A DNA stretch of 13,053 bases from JAJBWD01 sp041670885 (GTDB taxonomy: Bacteria; Bacillota; Clostridia; Clostridiales; Clostridiaceae). Positions 8,187 through 13,053 of the stretch are shown here, one piece after another. Within the stretch, counting starts at the first letter, position 1. Each line of letters opens with the position of its first letter. Location: assembly GCA_041670885.1 (NCBI GenBank), contig JBAXYJ010000059.1:1-13053 (forward strand), written 5' to 3'. The notes under the pieces were generated by a model. That model saw nothing but the letters and a program-made list of their open reading frames with translations. It was not told the DNA's origin and made no database searches. The translations under genes were made by a program, and so were the position numbers.

Positions 8187-8264
8187 ATGATGTACAATGA
8201 TTTTATAATTTACTATTTCCCTGATGAAATAGTATTAAAAATTGCAAAAGTTAATAGAGAATAA
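8187..8264 (+). CDS. Possible 25-residue small protein with strong ribosome binding site
   Basis: The frame starts with two ATG codons (8187, 8190) and encodes MMYNDFIIYYFPDEIVLKI and six further residues, ending at TAA 8262-8264. It is preceded by AAGGAGG at 8175-8181, a near-perfect anti-Shine-Dalgarno match, 5 nt from the first ATG and 8 nt from the second, so the second is better placed. The peptide is hydrophobic and aromatic in its first half and charged at the end. I do not recognise it. It could be a real small protein, a leader peptide, or the surviving start of a decayed gene. It lies 107 bp after the GH18 stop. Confidence 0.35.
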   Translation: MMYNDFIIYYFPDEIVLKIAKVNRE

Positions 8265-8383
8265 TATGAAATGAGTTATATGAATGAAACAATCATTAAA
8301 AACTGGTATTTACTATTCGGCTGGAATTGTTTAATAAATTTTACATCCACCTGGGTATTTCTCCCAGGAGAATGCAGATTTAA

Positions 8384-8425
8384 TAACCTTATGACATAAA
8401 ATGTGATTTTTATGTCATAAGGTTA
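8384..8425. repeat. Perfect inverted repeat, 18-bp arms, 6-nt loop
   Basis: TAACCTTATGACATAAAA at 8384-8401 is the exact reverse complement of 8408-8425, around the loop TGTGAT. It lies between convergent genes, so a bidirectional terminator for GH18 and FTR1 transcripts is the simplest explanation. However, neither side is followed by a U-tract, although the AAAA/TTTT sits at the loop end. It could instead be an operator or a relic of a mobile element end. An unsupported 39-codon frame runs into its left arm. Confidence 0.75.
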
Positions 8426-8550
8426 CATTCATAAAGTATACTTATCAATATTCTTATGCCTCTTTTTTCATGTTATCTGAATTGGTGGTCTTATATTAAA
8501 TAAACTTAAAAATTGTAAGCGGAAGTTTATATTTAAACAATCTTTAAATT

Positions 8551-9255
8551 CTACTTTATTTTATTAGAATTCATAAATTTTTTTAAATCCTTTTTTATCA
8601 TTAAAAAATAACTTGGGACTGCATAAACTAATATACCCATTGTGAATATCTGAGGAATAGCTAAGCCAAATAATACTTCAAGTCCATCACCAAAGTAGTA
8701 TGAACCCAGGCCTACTAAGAAAAGATTCAGTATATAAAATACCAGGTTTATATTAAAATTCGATATCCCTTTAGATATTAGATATACAATAAAAGCTGCA
8801 CAAACTAGACCTAATATCGATGAGCCTGCTACTAATATAGGAGATTTTGATGAACTGGTTAATATAAATAATGCTGCTTCTAATAATTCTCTAAAAAATG
8901 TTATAGCAGCAATAATAAATATACCCTTTTGGCTTAAAGTTATAAAATGCTGGTCAGGAGTGGCATTGAGAGATTTGTTTTTTCTTAATAAAACTACGCT
9001 GTATAATACTAATATTGCCAATACTATCCCCAACACACCATCAAATAAGTCTCCTGCAGTACCGTTTAAGGAAGCTGCTGATGAAAATATTACAGAACCC
9101 ATTATTGCTGCAAGAATCGTTCCCAGAGCTCCCCCTTTAAACACGTTTTTACTCATTCCATACATTTTATTTTTATTAAAGTAAACTACCAATGGAATGA
9201 TGACTAAAAATATTTCTATACCTTCTCTTAAACATATTATAAATGGAGCAAACAA
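8551..9255 (-). CDS. FTR1-family iron permease
   Basis: A 234-residue polytopic membrane protein with about seven hydrophobic segments. It carries the two Arg-Glu motifs that mark FTR1/EfeU iron permeases: REGIE at residues 10-14 in the first segment and RELLE at 122-126 in the fourth. The classical motif is REGLE, so the second copy is a variant, but its Arg and both Glu are kept. The probable role is import of iron across the cytoplasmic membrane. The start is TTG at 9255, supported by AAGAGGTGAT at 9261-9270 on the minus strand, 5 nt upstream. No EfeO, EfeB or P19-like partner is adjacent, so it appears to stand alone. It has its own promoter with a nearby palindrome that could be an operator. 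Iron as substrate is inferred from the family. Confidence 0.9.
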   Translation of the reverse strand: MFAPFIICLREGIEIFLVIIPLVVYFNKNKMYGMSKNVFKGGALGTILAAIMGSVIFSSAASLNGTAGDLFDGVLGIVLAILVLYSVVLLRKNKSLNATPDQHFITLSQKGIFIIAAITFFRELLEAALFILTSSSKSPILVAGSSILGLVCAAFIVYLISKGISNFNINLVFYILNLFLVGLGSYYFGDGLEVLFGLAIPQIFTMGILVYAVPSYFLMIKKDLKKFMNSNKIK

Positions 9256-9281
9256 TGTTTATCACCTCTTAATCGTTATTT

Positions 9282-9295
9282 GTAGATATATCTAC
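9282..9295. promoter_or_regulatory. 14-bp perfect palindrome, candidate operator of ftr1 and a divergent unit
   Basis: GTAGATATATCTAC reads the same on both strands. It lies just downstream of the predicted minus-strand -10 of the FTR1 gene, so close to its transcription start. It also fills much of the -35 to -10 interval of a plus-strand promoter. A repressor bound here would block both. It does not match the Fur, DtxR or CsoR consensus that I know. Confidence 0.45.
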
Positions 9296-9297
9296 TT

Positions 9298-9303
9298 ATT
9301 ATA
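9298..9303 (-). promoter_or_regulatory. -10 element of the FTR1 gene
   Basis: A perfect TATAAT on the minus strand, 42 bp upstream of the TTG start. The -35 position 17 bp upstream (CCTTCC) is poor, which fits a promoter needing help from a regulator. Confidence 0.45.
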
Positions 9304-9339
9304 TAATATGAAAAATTTAAGGAAGGTGATTCACTTCAT

Positions 9340-9516
9340 ATGTTTGACAGGCAGTTAAACCATGGACGTTGGGTATACATATTATAAGCTTCACCGAATT
9401 TATAACAGAGGGAAACTGTAAGTCTGGATTATCATCCTAAAGCCAAAACATTTACGAATAATGCCGACAATGCAGCAGGGCTTTCAGCAAGAGAAATTAT
9501 AGAAACCTCAGATTAT
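9340..9516 (+). pseudogene. Probable decayed small gene between its own promoter and terminator
   Basis: AAGGAAGGTGAT at 9319-9330 lies 9 nt before an ATG that opens a frame of 15 codons (MFDRQLNHGRWVYIL). An overlapping frame from 9362 gives MDVGYTYYKLHRIYNRGKL. The first frame then resumes after two stops as TVSLDYHPKAKTFTNN followed by ADNAAGLSAREIIETS, ending at TGA 9514-9516. The segments read like protein, and joining them needs one shift out of frame and one back. A plus-strand promoter lies upstream and a strong hairpin overlaps the end, so the whole transcription unit can still be traced. I do not recognise the family. It could also be coincidental short frames in noncoding DNA. Confidence 0.3.
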
Positions 9517-9538
9517 AAAATAAAAATCTGAGGTTTCT
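9501..9538. terminator. Strong hairpin ending the decayed unit
   Basis: AGAAACCTCAGAT pairs perfectly with ATCTGAGGTTTCT (13 bp) around a 12-nt A/T loop. There is no U-run after it beyond TTCTTA inside the arm and flank. It lies upstream of the lipoprotein promoter and insulates that gene. Confidence 0.6.
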
Positions 9539-9573
9539 TATGCCAAAATAAACTGGAATATAATATAAAATAA

Positions 9574-9601
9574 TTTAGAACAGTCCTTTATTGTATATTA
9601 T
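9574..9601 (+). promoter_or_regulatory. Putative promoter of the lipoprotein gene
   Basis: TTTAGA, a 16-bp spacer and TATTAT, about 45 bp before the ATG. Both hexamers are imperfect. A TATAAT also occurs at about 9559 without a clear -35. Confidence 0.3.
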
Positions 9602-9645
9602 ATTGAAAGTTTGTAAATAATTGCTCAACGAGGGAGTGATTATTA

Positions 9646-10179
9646 ATGGTTAAAAAGTCAATTAGTTTAGTTTTGTTATTTTTGATAGTTCTTACTGGAT
9701 GTGCCAACAAGTCTGCTGTAAGTAATAAAACTTCTATAAATGTAATAACTAATGAAAATAGTACCGGTAATGGTAAATTAATTCCATTTGAGTATGCTTT
9801 TACTGGTTTTGTATTTGTAGATGATGTGGTTAATGATTTGCCCATTGGTACAAAGGTTTTTAATACACAGCAGGAATGGAACAGCTTTGCAGGTAAATCT
9901 TTTCCATATGATGATATACCATTACCTGTATATTCCGGAGGCATAGATTTTACAAAATATTCACTAATATATTATTCCATACTTGATGCTAAAGGTGATT
10001 TTTATGCAAAAGCATGGCAAATAGATAAAATTACAGTAGAAAATCAGCAATTAAACGTAACTGCAAAAGAATTGGATGGTAAGTTAACAATTACAGCCAA
10101 TAACTCCGAAAGAAAAGGTGGTCATAGATATATAATTCTTGCCACTGCAGAAAAAAAATATCTGCAGAATATAAAGTAA
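9646..10179 (+). CDS. Small predicted lipoprotein of unknown function
   Basis: A 177-residue exported lipoprotein. The signal peptide has K3-K4, a hydrophobic stretch (residues 6-16) and the lipobox LTGC, with lipidated C19 and Ala at +2. A Ser/Asn/Thr-rich linker (about 20-45) precedes a compact globular part (about 46-175) with FVFVDDVVNDLPIGTKVF, a Trp-containing turn QQEWNSFAG, and a final beta-rich segment ending HRYIILATAEKKYL. The closing part loosely recalls the PrcB-C-like small lipoprotein domains of clostridia, but I cannot confirm this. AGGGAG before ATG 9646 supports the start. It stands alone: the 9501-9538 hairpin precedes it and the htpG promoter follows. It should be anchored on the outer face of the membrane. 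Confidence 0.85.
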   Translation: MVKKSISLVLLFLIVLTGCANKSAVSNKTSINVITNENSTGNGKLIPFEYAFTGFVFVDDVVNDLPIGTKVFNTQQEWNSFAGKSFPYDDIPLPVYSGGIDFTKYSLIYYSILDAKGDFYAKAWQIDKITVENQQLNVTAKELDGKLTITANNSERKGGHRYIILATAEKKYLQNIK

Positions 10180-10230
10180 TTAGTTTACAAATTTCTTCTA
10201 TCAGCCTATATCTTAAATTACCGTATAAAA

Positions 10231-10258
10231 AAATTTTACGCCCCTGGGGTGAAAATTT
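10231..10258. terminator. GC-rich hairpin between lipoprotein gene and htpG promoter
   Basis: AAATTTT and AAAATTT form the lower stem. After a bulged A, CGCCC pairs with GGGTG (one G-T pair) above it, leaving the loop CTG. The block is far richer in GC than its surroundings and ends 3 bp before the -35 of htpG. It has no U-tract. It may terminate the lipoprotein transcript or bind a regulator. Confidence 0.4.
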
Positions 10259-10261
10259 GTC

Positions 10262-10290
10262 TTGACTTGGATTTCAAAAAGTGATATATA
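10262..10290 (+). promoter_or_regulatory. htpG: Sigma-A promoter of htpG
   Basis: TTGACT, a 17-bp spacer and TATATA. Predicted transcription start is near 10297, placing the CIRCE element at about +5 to +31. Confidence 0.75.
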
Positions 10291-10301
10291 AAAAGTATGG
10301 A

Positions 10302-10328
10302 TTAGCACTCACATGATACGAGTGCTAA
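10302..10328. promoter_or_regulatory. CIRCE element (HrcA operator)
   Basis: TTAGCACTC, nine bases, then GAGTGCTAA: a perfect match to the CIRCE consensus, with both arms exact. Lying immediately after the predicted start of transcription, it is in the usual position for HrcA repression of heat-shock genes. It puts the following htpG under HrcA control. Confidence 0.97.
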
Positions 10329-10412
10329 TAAAAAATATTTTTTAATTGTGATTTGTGTCAAAACAAACTAAATTAAAGTATGTATAGTTTTATAATGAAG
10401 GGAGAAATTTAT

Positions 10413-12287
10413 ATGGAAACTAAAGAATTTAAAACAGAATCTAAAAGAATTCTAGATCTGATGATCCACTCAATTTATACTAACAGGGAGATTTTTTTAA
10501 GAGAGCTTATCTCCAATGCCAGCGATGCAATTGATAAAATTTATTATAAGACATTGGCGGATGATTCTTTAAAATTTGAAAAAGAAAACTACTATGTAAA
10601 AATAACAGCAGACAAAAAAAATAGAATATTAAAGGTATCCGATACAGGTATTGGAATGACAAAAGAGGAGCTGGATGAAAATCTTGGAGTTATAGCAAAA
10701 AGCGGATCCCAAAAATTCAAGGAAGAAAATGAAATAAAGGATGGTTATGATATAATCGGACAGTTTGGAGTAGGTTTTTACTCTGCATTTATGGTTTCTG
10801 ATAATGTCACTGTTATAAGTAAGGCTTTTGGAAGCAATGAAGCTTATAAATGGGAGTCTGAAGGTGCAGAGGGCTATACAATAGAACCCTGCGAAAAAGA
10901 CACTTGTGGTACTGATATAATAATGAAGATAAAAGAAAACACTGAAGATGAGCATTATGATGAGTATCTTGAGGAGTACAAGCTAAAATCAATTATAAAG
11001 AAATACTCTGATTTCGTAAGATATCCAATTAAAATGGATGTTACAGGCAGCAAGCTTAAAGAGGGCAGTGACAAAGAATACGAGGATGTTACAGAAGAGA
11101 AAGTAATAAACAGCATGGTTCCTATCTGGAGAAAAAACAAAAATGAGCTTAAAGACGAAGACTACGACAATTTCTATTCAGAAAAGCACTATGGCTTTGA
11201 TAAACCGCTGAAACATATCCATATAAGTGTGGACGGAGCAGTTAATTACAATGCAATTTTATATATTCCGGAAAATATACCTTATGATTATTATACTAAG
11301 GAATATGAAAAGGGCCTGGAGCTTTATTCCAGCGGCGTTATGATCATGAATAAATGCAGCGAGCTGCTTCCTGATTATTTTGGATTTGTAAAAGGCATAG
11401 TTGATTCTGAGGATTTATCCCTTAATATATCCAGGGAAGTACTTCAGCATGACAGGCAGCTTAAAATCATTGCTAAAAACATAAAAACAAAAATAAAAAA
11501 TGAATTAGAAGGTATGCTGAAAAATGACAGGGAAAATTACGAAAAGTTTTATAAAGCCTTTGGAAGACAATTAAAGTATGGTGTATACAGCGACTTTGGA
11601 AGTGAAAAAGATGTACTGCAGGATTTATTGATGTTCTATTCATCAAAAGAAAAGAAAATGGTTACTTTAGATGAATATGTTTCAAAGATGCCGGCGGAGC
11701 AAAAATATATTTATTATGCTTGCGGTGAGTCAAATGAGAAAATCGATAAGCTGCCCCAGACAGATATGGTAAAGGATAAGGGATATGAAATTCTTTACTT
11801 TACGGATGATGTTGATGAATTTGCAATAAAAATGATTATGAAATATAAGGAGAAGGAATTCAAATCTGTATCCGGCGGCGATTTAGGCATAGAGGAGGAT
11901 AAGAAAACCTCCAAAGAAGAAGAGGAAGTAAATAAGGGCCTTTTTGAAAGCATGAAAACTATTCTTGGAGATAAGGTTAAAGAAGTTAAAGCATCAAAAA
12001 GATTAAAGAACCATCCGGTATGTTTTTCAAATGAGGGTGAACTTTCAATAGAAATGGAAAAGACATTAAATGCAATGCCAAACAGTGAAAATATTAAAGC
12101 TGAAAAGGTATTGGAAATAAACACAAATCATGAAGTGTTTAAGGCTTTGAAGGATTCTTTTGATAATGATAAAGAGAAGCTGGAGCTATACACGAATTTA
12201 TTATACAATCAGGCTCTTCTTATTGAAGGATTAACAATAAGCGATCCTGTAGAATTTACAAATAATATCTGTAAGATAATGAAATAA
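10413..12287 (+). CDS. htpG: HtpG, bacterial Hsp90 chaperone
   Basis: An ATP-dependent cytoplasmic chaperone of 624 residues, normal for HtpG. The GHKL ATPase domain (about 1-215) has ELISNASDAIDK with catalytic E31 and N35, DTGIGM (D77 binds adenine), GQFGVGFYSAFMV at 116-128 and GTDIIMKI. The middle domain follows, with the conserved block GFVKGIVDSEDLSLNISREVLQ at about 324-345. An acidic Lys/Glu-rich stretch near 495-515 precedes the C-terminal dimerisation domain. I chose the ATG at 10413, since METKEFKTESKRILDLM is the family's N-terminus and AAGGGAG lies 9 nt upstream. An in-frame ATG at 10380 adds 11 residues without a proper ribosome binding site. Transcription starts at its own promoter and is controlled by CIRCE/HrcA. 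The gene ends at a strong terminator, so it is monocistronic. Confidence 0.97.
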   Translation: METKEFKTESKRILDLMIHSIYTNREIFLRELISNASDAIDKIYYKTLADDSLKFEKENYYVKITADKKNRILKVSDTGIGMTKEELDENLGVIAKSGSQKFKEENEIKDGYDIIGQFGVGFYSAFMVSDNVTVISKAFGSNEAYKWESEGAEGYTIEPCEKDTCGTDIIMKIKENTEDEHYDEYLEEYKLKSIIKKYSDFVRYPIKMDVTGSKLKEGSDKEYEDVTEEKVINSMVPIWRKNKNELKDEDYDNFYSEKHYGFDKPLKHIHISVDGAVNYNAILYIPENIPYDYYTKEYEKGLELYSSGVMIMNKCSELLPDYFGFVKGIVDSEDLSLNISREVLQHDRQLKIIAKNIKTKIKNELEGMLKNDRENYEKFYKAFGRQLKYGVYSDFGSEKDVLQDLLMFYSSKEKKMVTLDEYVSKMPAEQKYIYYACGESNEKIDKLPQTDMVKDKGYEILYFTDDVDEFAIKMIMKYKEKEFKSVSGGDLGIEEDKKTSKEEEEVNKGLFESMKTILGDKVKEVKASKRLKNHPVCFSNEGELSIEMEKTLNAMPNSENIKAEKVLEINTNHEVFKALKDSFDNDKEKLELYTNLLYNQALLIEGLTISDPVEFTNNICKIMK

Positions 12288-12299
12288 TAAGAAGTAATT

Positions 12300-12355
12300 A
12301 AATACCCTATAGAGCAGAAAATTAAATCTGCTGATATAGGGTATTTTGATTTTTT
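12300..12355 (+). terminator. htpG: Rho-independent terminator of htpG
   Basis: AAATACCCTATA pairs perfectly with TATAGGGTATTT (12 bp). Inside it AGCAGA pairs with TCTGCT, giving a two-tier hairpin. It is followed by TTGATTTTTT and lies 12 bp after the stop. Confidence 0.93.
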
Positions 12356-12507
12356 AATACCTAAAGAATCAGGTATAATAACAGAGTTCATTATAAAATA
12401 AAAACCAAAGATTAATATCCAACTAATGATTTTTAATGGAAATATTACGATACTATGTTTTAAATATTTATTGGGTTGCAAAATAATTTTTAAAAGGGAA
12501 ATTTTAA

Positions 12508-12552
12508 AATTTCATTAAAGAAGTTAATTTTATAAAATTTTATAATGAAATT
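12508..12552. repeat. AT-rich nested inverted repeat upstream of the last gene
   Basis: AATTTCATTA (12508-12517) and TAATGAAATT (12543-12552) are perfect inverted copies. The space between them contains a second palindrome, AATTTTATAAAATT. The structure ends 25 bp before the predicted -10 of the following gene and could be a regulatory site, but base composition makes such repeats fairly likely by chance. Confidence 0.4.
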
Positions 12553-12574
12553 GGGGTGTATTGGTAGTTATGGG

Positions 12575-12583
12575 TGATATAAT
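12575..12583 (+). promoter_or_regulatory. Extended -10 promoter of the last gene
   Basis: TGATATAAT is an extended -10 (TGn plus perfect TATAAT), 38 bp before the ATG. The -35 region (GTGTAT or similar) is poor, as is common with extended -10 promoters. Confidence 0.5.
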
Positions 12584-12607
12584 TATATTGTGCGATTATT
12601 TATATTA

Positions 12608-12615
12608 GGGGGGGG
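12608..12615 (+). promoter_or_regulatory. G8 run forming the ribosome binding site
   Basis: Eight consecutive G, preceded by TTA and followed by AAGTTT, end 6 nt before the ATG at 12622. They serve as an unusual Shine-Dalgarno sequence. A homopolymer here could change length by slippage and alter spacing or strength. Confidence 0.6.
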
Positions 12616-12621
12616 AAGTTT

Positions 12622-13053
12622 ATGGAAGACGAGTTCATTAATAATACTGAGACATTATTAGCAACTGTTGTCAGATTATTTGCTATAGATGGTTGTGCAA
12701 AAGAAGTGGCAGTTTTAGCTAATTCAAAATCATATGTTGAACAAACTGACTGTGGTGGTTGGAATAGCGATATTTATGGTTATACAATAAATTTAAAAGT
12801 TAATTTAAACTTATATACCCAGATAGAAAGTGTAAGAAATGAGATAGAAGAAAATATTAAAACAAAATTAAATTCAATTGTTGTTGATAATTGGCACTAC
12901 TATGAAAAAATATTAATTTCACCTGAATTATCAAAGGATCCAGATTGGCGTGTAAAGGCAAATAATTGGTTGAAGGGGGATACAATTTCAAATCAAGGGA
13001 GAGTCAGATCAGATAATATTGCATCAAAATCATGTGATGGTTTATTATTTAGA
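12622..13053 (+). CDS. Unrecognised protein, N-terminal 144 residues only (3' end outside window)
   Basis: An open frame without stop runs from ATG 12622 to the right edge. It begins MEDEFINNTETLLATVVRLF, then carries CAKEVAVLANS, CGGWNSDIYGYTINLKVNL, an amphipathic charged helix (IESVRNEIEENIKTKLNSI, about residues 73-91), and the stretch GRVRSDNIAS...CDGLLFR at the very end. No signal peptide or membrane segment is seen. I have an impression of the GRVRSDN/DGLLFR stretch joining a variable N-terminal domain to a nuclease-like C-terminal domain in proteins of defence islands, but the deciding part lies beyond the window and this is unverified. An extended -10 promoter and the G8 ribosome binding site precede it. 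Ordinary codon use and a continuous 144-codon frame support a real gene. Confidence 0.75.
   Translation, partial: MEDEFINNTETLLATVVRLFAIDGCAKEVAVLANSKSYVEQTDCGGWNSDIYGYTINLKVNLNLYTQIESVRNEIEENIKTKLNSIVVDNWHYYEKILISPELSKDPDWRVKANNWLKGDTISNQGRVRSDNIASKSCDGLLFR

Larger units (their letters stand above)
8081..8550. other. 470-bp gap with no conventional gene
   Basis: Lies between the GH18 gene and the convergent FTR1 gene. It holds the 25-codon frame at 8187-8264, a 6-bp hairpin (CCTGGG-TATTTCT-CCCAGG, 8350-8368) and the long inverted repeat at 8384-8425. No canonical terminator with a U-tract directly follows the GH18 stop. Nothing recognisable was seen in 8426-8550 apart from a weak inverted pair AAACTT/AAGTTT near the end. 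Confidence 0.6.
9280..9307 (+). promoter_or_regulatory. Divergent plus-strand promoter
   Basis: TTGTAG, a 16-bp spacer and a perfect TATAAT. It overlaps the minus-strand -10 of the FTR1 gene and contains the 14-bp palindrome. It points at the decayed small gene at 9340-9516. Confidence 0.4.
12356..12621. other. Intergenic region between htpG terminator and last gene
   Basis: About 265 bp of very AT-rich DNA. Apart from the nested inverted repeat, the extended -10 and the G8 tract, nothing recognisable was found on either strand. Confidence 0.6.

Noticed and set aside
8135..8203. 22-codon frame MKKRIPNAVIYAYHQ overlapping the strong ribosome binding site
   Set aside because: No ribosome binding site of its own, and it covers the AAGGAGG that better serves the 25-codon frame.
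8350..8368. CCTGGG/CCCAGG hairpin as a terminator
   Set aside because: Only 6 bp with no U-tract, 270 bp beyond the GH18 stop. Left as a minor hairpin.
8280..8399. 39-codon frame MNETIIKNWYLL and on, after the small ORF
   Set aside because: Weak ribosome binding site, no recognisable protein, and its end lies inside the long inverted repeat.
9588..9944. 118-codon minus-strand frame across the lipoprotein gene
   Set aside because: Antisense shadow: the plus frame has a signal peptide, lipobox and ribosome binding site, while this one has none.
10345..10375. CtsR-like heptads near TGTCAAAACAAACTAAA upstream of htpG
   Set aside because: The second heptad matches only four of seven positions and the spacer does not fit. 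CIRCE explains heat-shock control.
10380..10412. Upstream in-frame ATG for htpG, adding 11 residues
   Set aside because: No ribosome binding site at the right distance, and HtpG proteins begin at METKEF, which has AAGGGAG upstream.
12209..12481. 90-codon minus-strand frame over the htpG 3' end and terminator
   Set aside because: It crosses the htpG terminator and has hydrophobic AT-rich composition and no ribosome binding site.

Overview
The window is AT-rich, with strong AGGAGG-type ribosome binding sites and TTG starts on two genes. It carries a spore-type LysM-LysM-GH18 hydrolase, a single-chain pyruvate carboxylase and a CIRCE/HrcA heat-shock element. Together these point to a spore-forming anaerobic Firmicute, most likely a Clostridium or close relative. 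This rests on gene content and style; no rRNA is present to confirm it. No tRNA, CRISPR array or intact insertion sequence was seen.

Layout. Positions 1-830: 3' part of a two-domain protein of unknown function, cut by the left edge, converging on a YihX-type HAD phosphatase (769-1380, minus). Positions 1393-1543: divergent promoters for the HAD gene and an MBL-fold hydrolase (1544-2461, plus). A perfect 20-bp palindrome then separates the MBL gene from a convergent TrkA/RCK_C remnant (2538-2879, minus). Positions 2880-3133 hold the pyc promoter with cre-like and CodY-like sites. Positions 3134-6568 are pyruvate carboxylase (pyc), followed by a strong terminator. Positions 6794-8080 are the spore LysM/GH18 protein. 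Positions 8081-8550 lack a conventional gene but hold a 25-codon ORF with a very strong ribosome binding site and a perfect 18-bp-arm inverted repeat. Positions 8551-9255 (minus) are an FTR1-family metal permease. Its upstream region has overlapping divergent promoters, a 14-bp palindrome and what looks like a decayed small gene with its own terminator. Positions 9646-10179 are a small lipoprotein. Positions 10262-10328 are a vegetative promoter plus perfect CIRCE, driving htpG (10413-12287), which ends in a strong terminator. Positions 12622-13053 are the start of an unrecognised gene that runs off the right edge.

Functionally this is mostly a set of single-gene transcription units, each with its own promoter and often its own terminator, not one operon. 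Pyc makes oxaloacetate from pyruvate, HtpG is a stress chaperone, the LysM/GH18 protein serves spore cortex breakdown, and the FTR1 protein probably imports iron. No complete new multi-gene system is visible. The most unusual parts are the ftr1 divergent region, the 8.1-8.45 kb intergenic region, and the truncated gene at the right edge with a G8 tract in its ribosome binding site.
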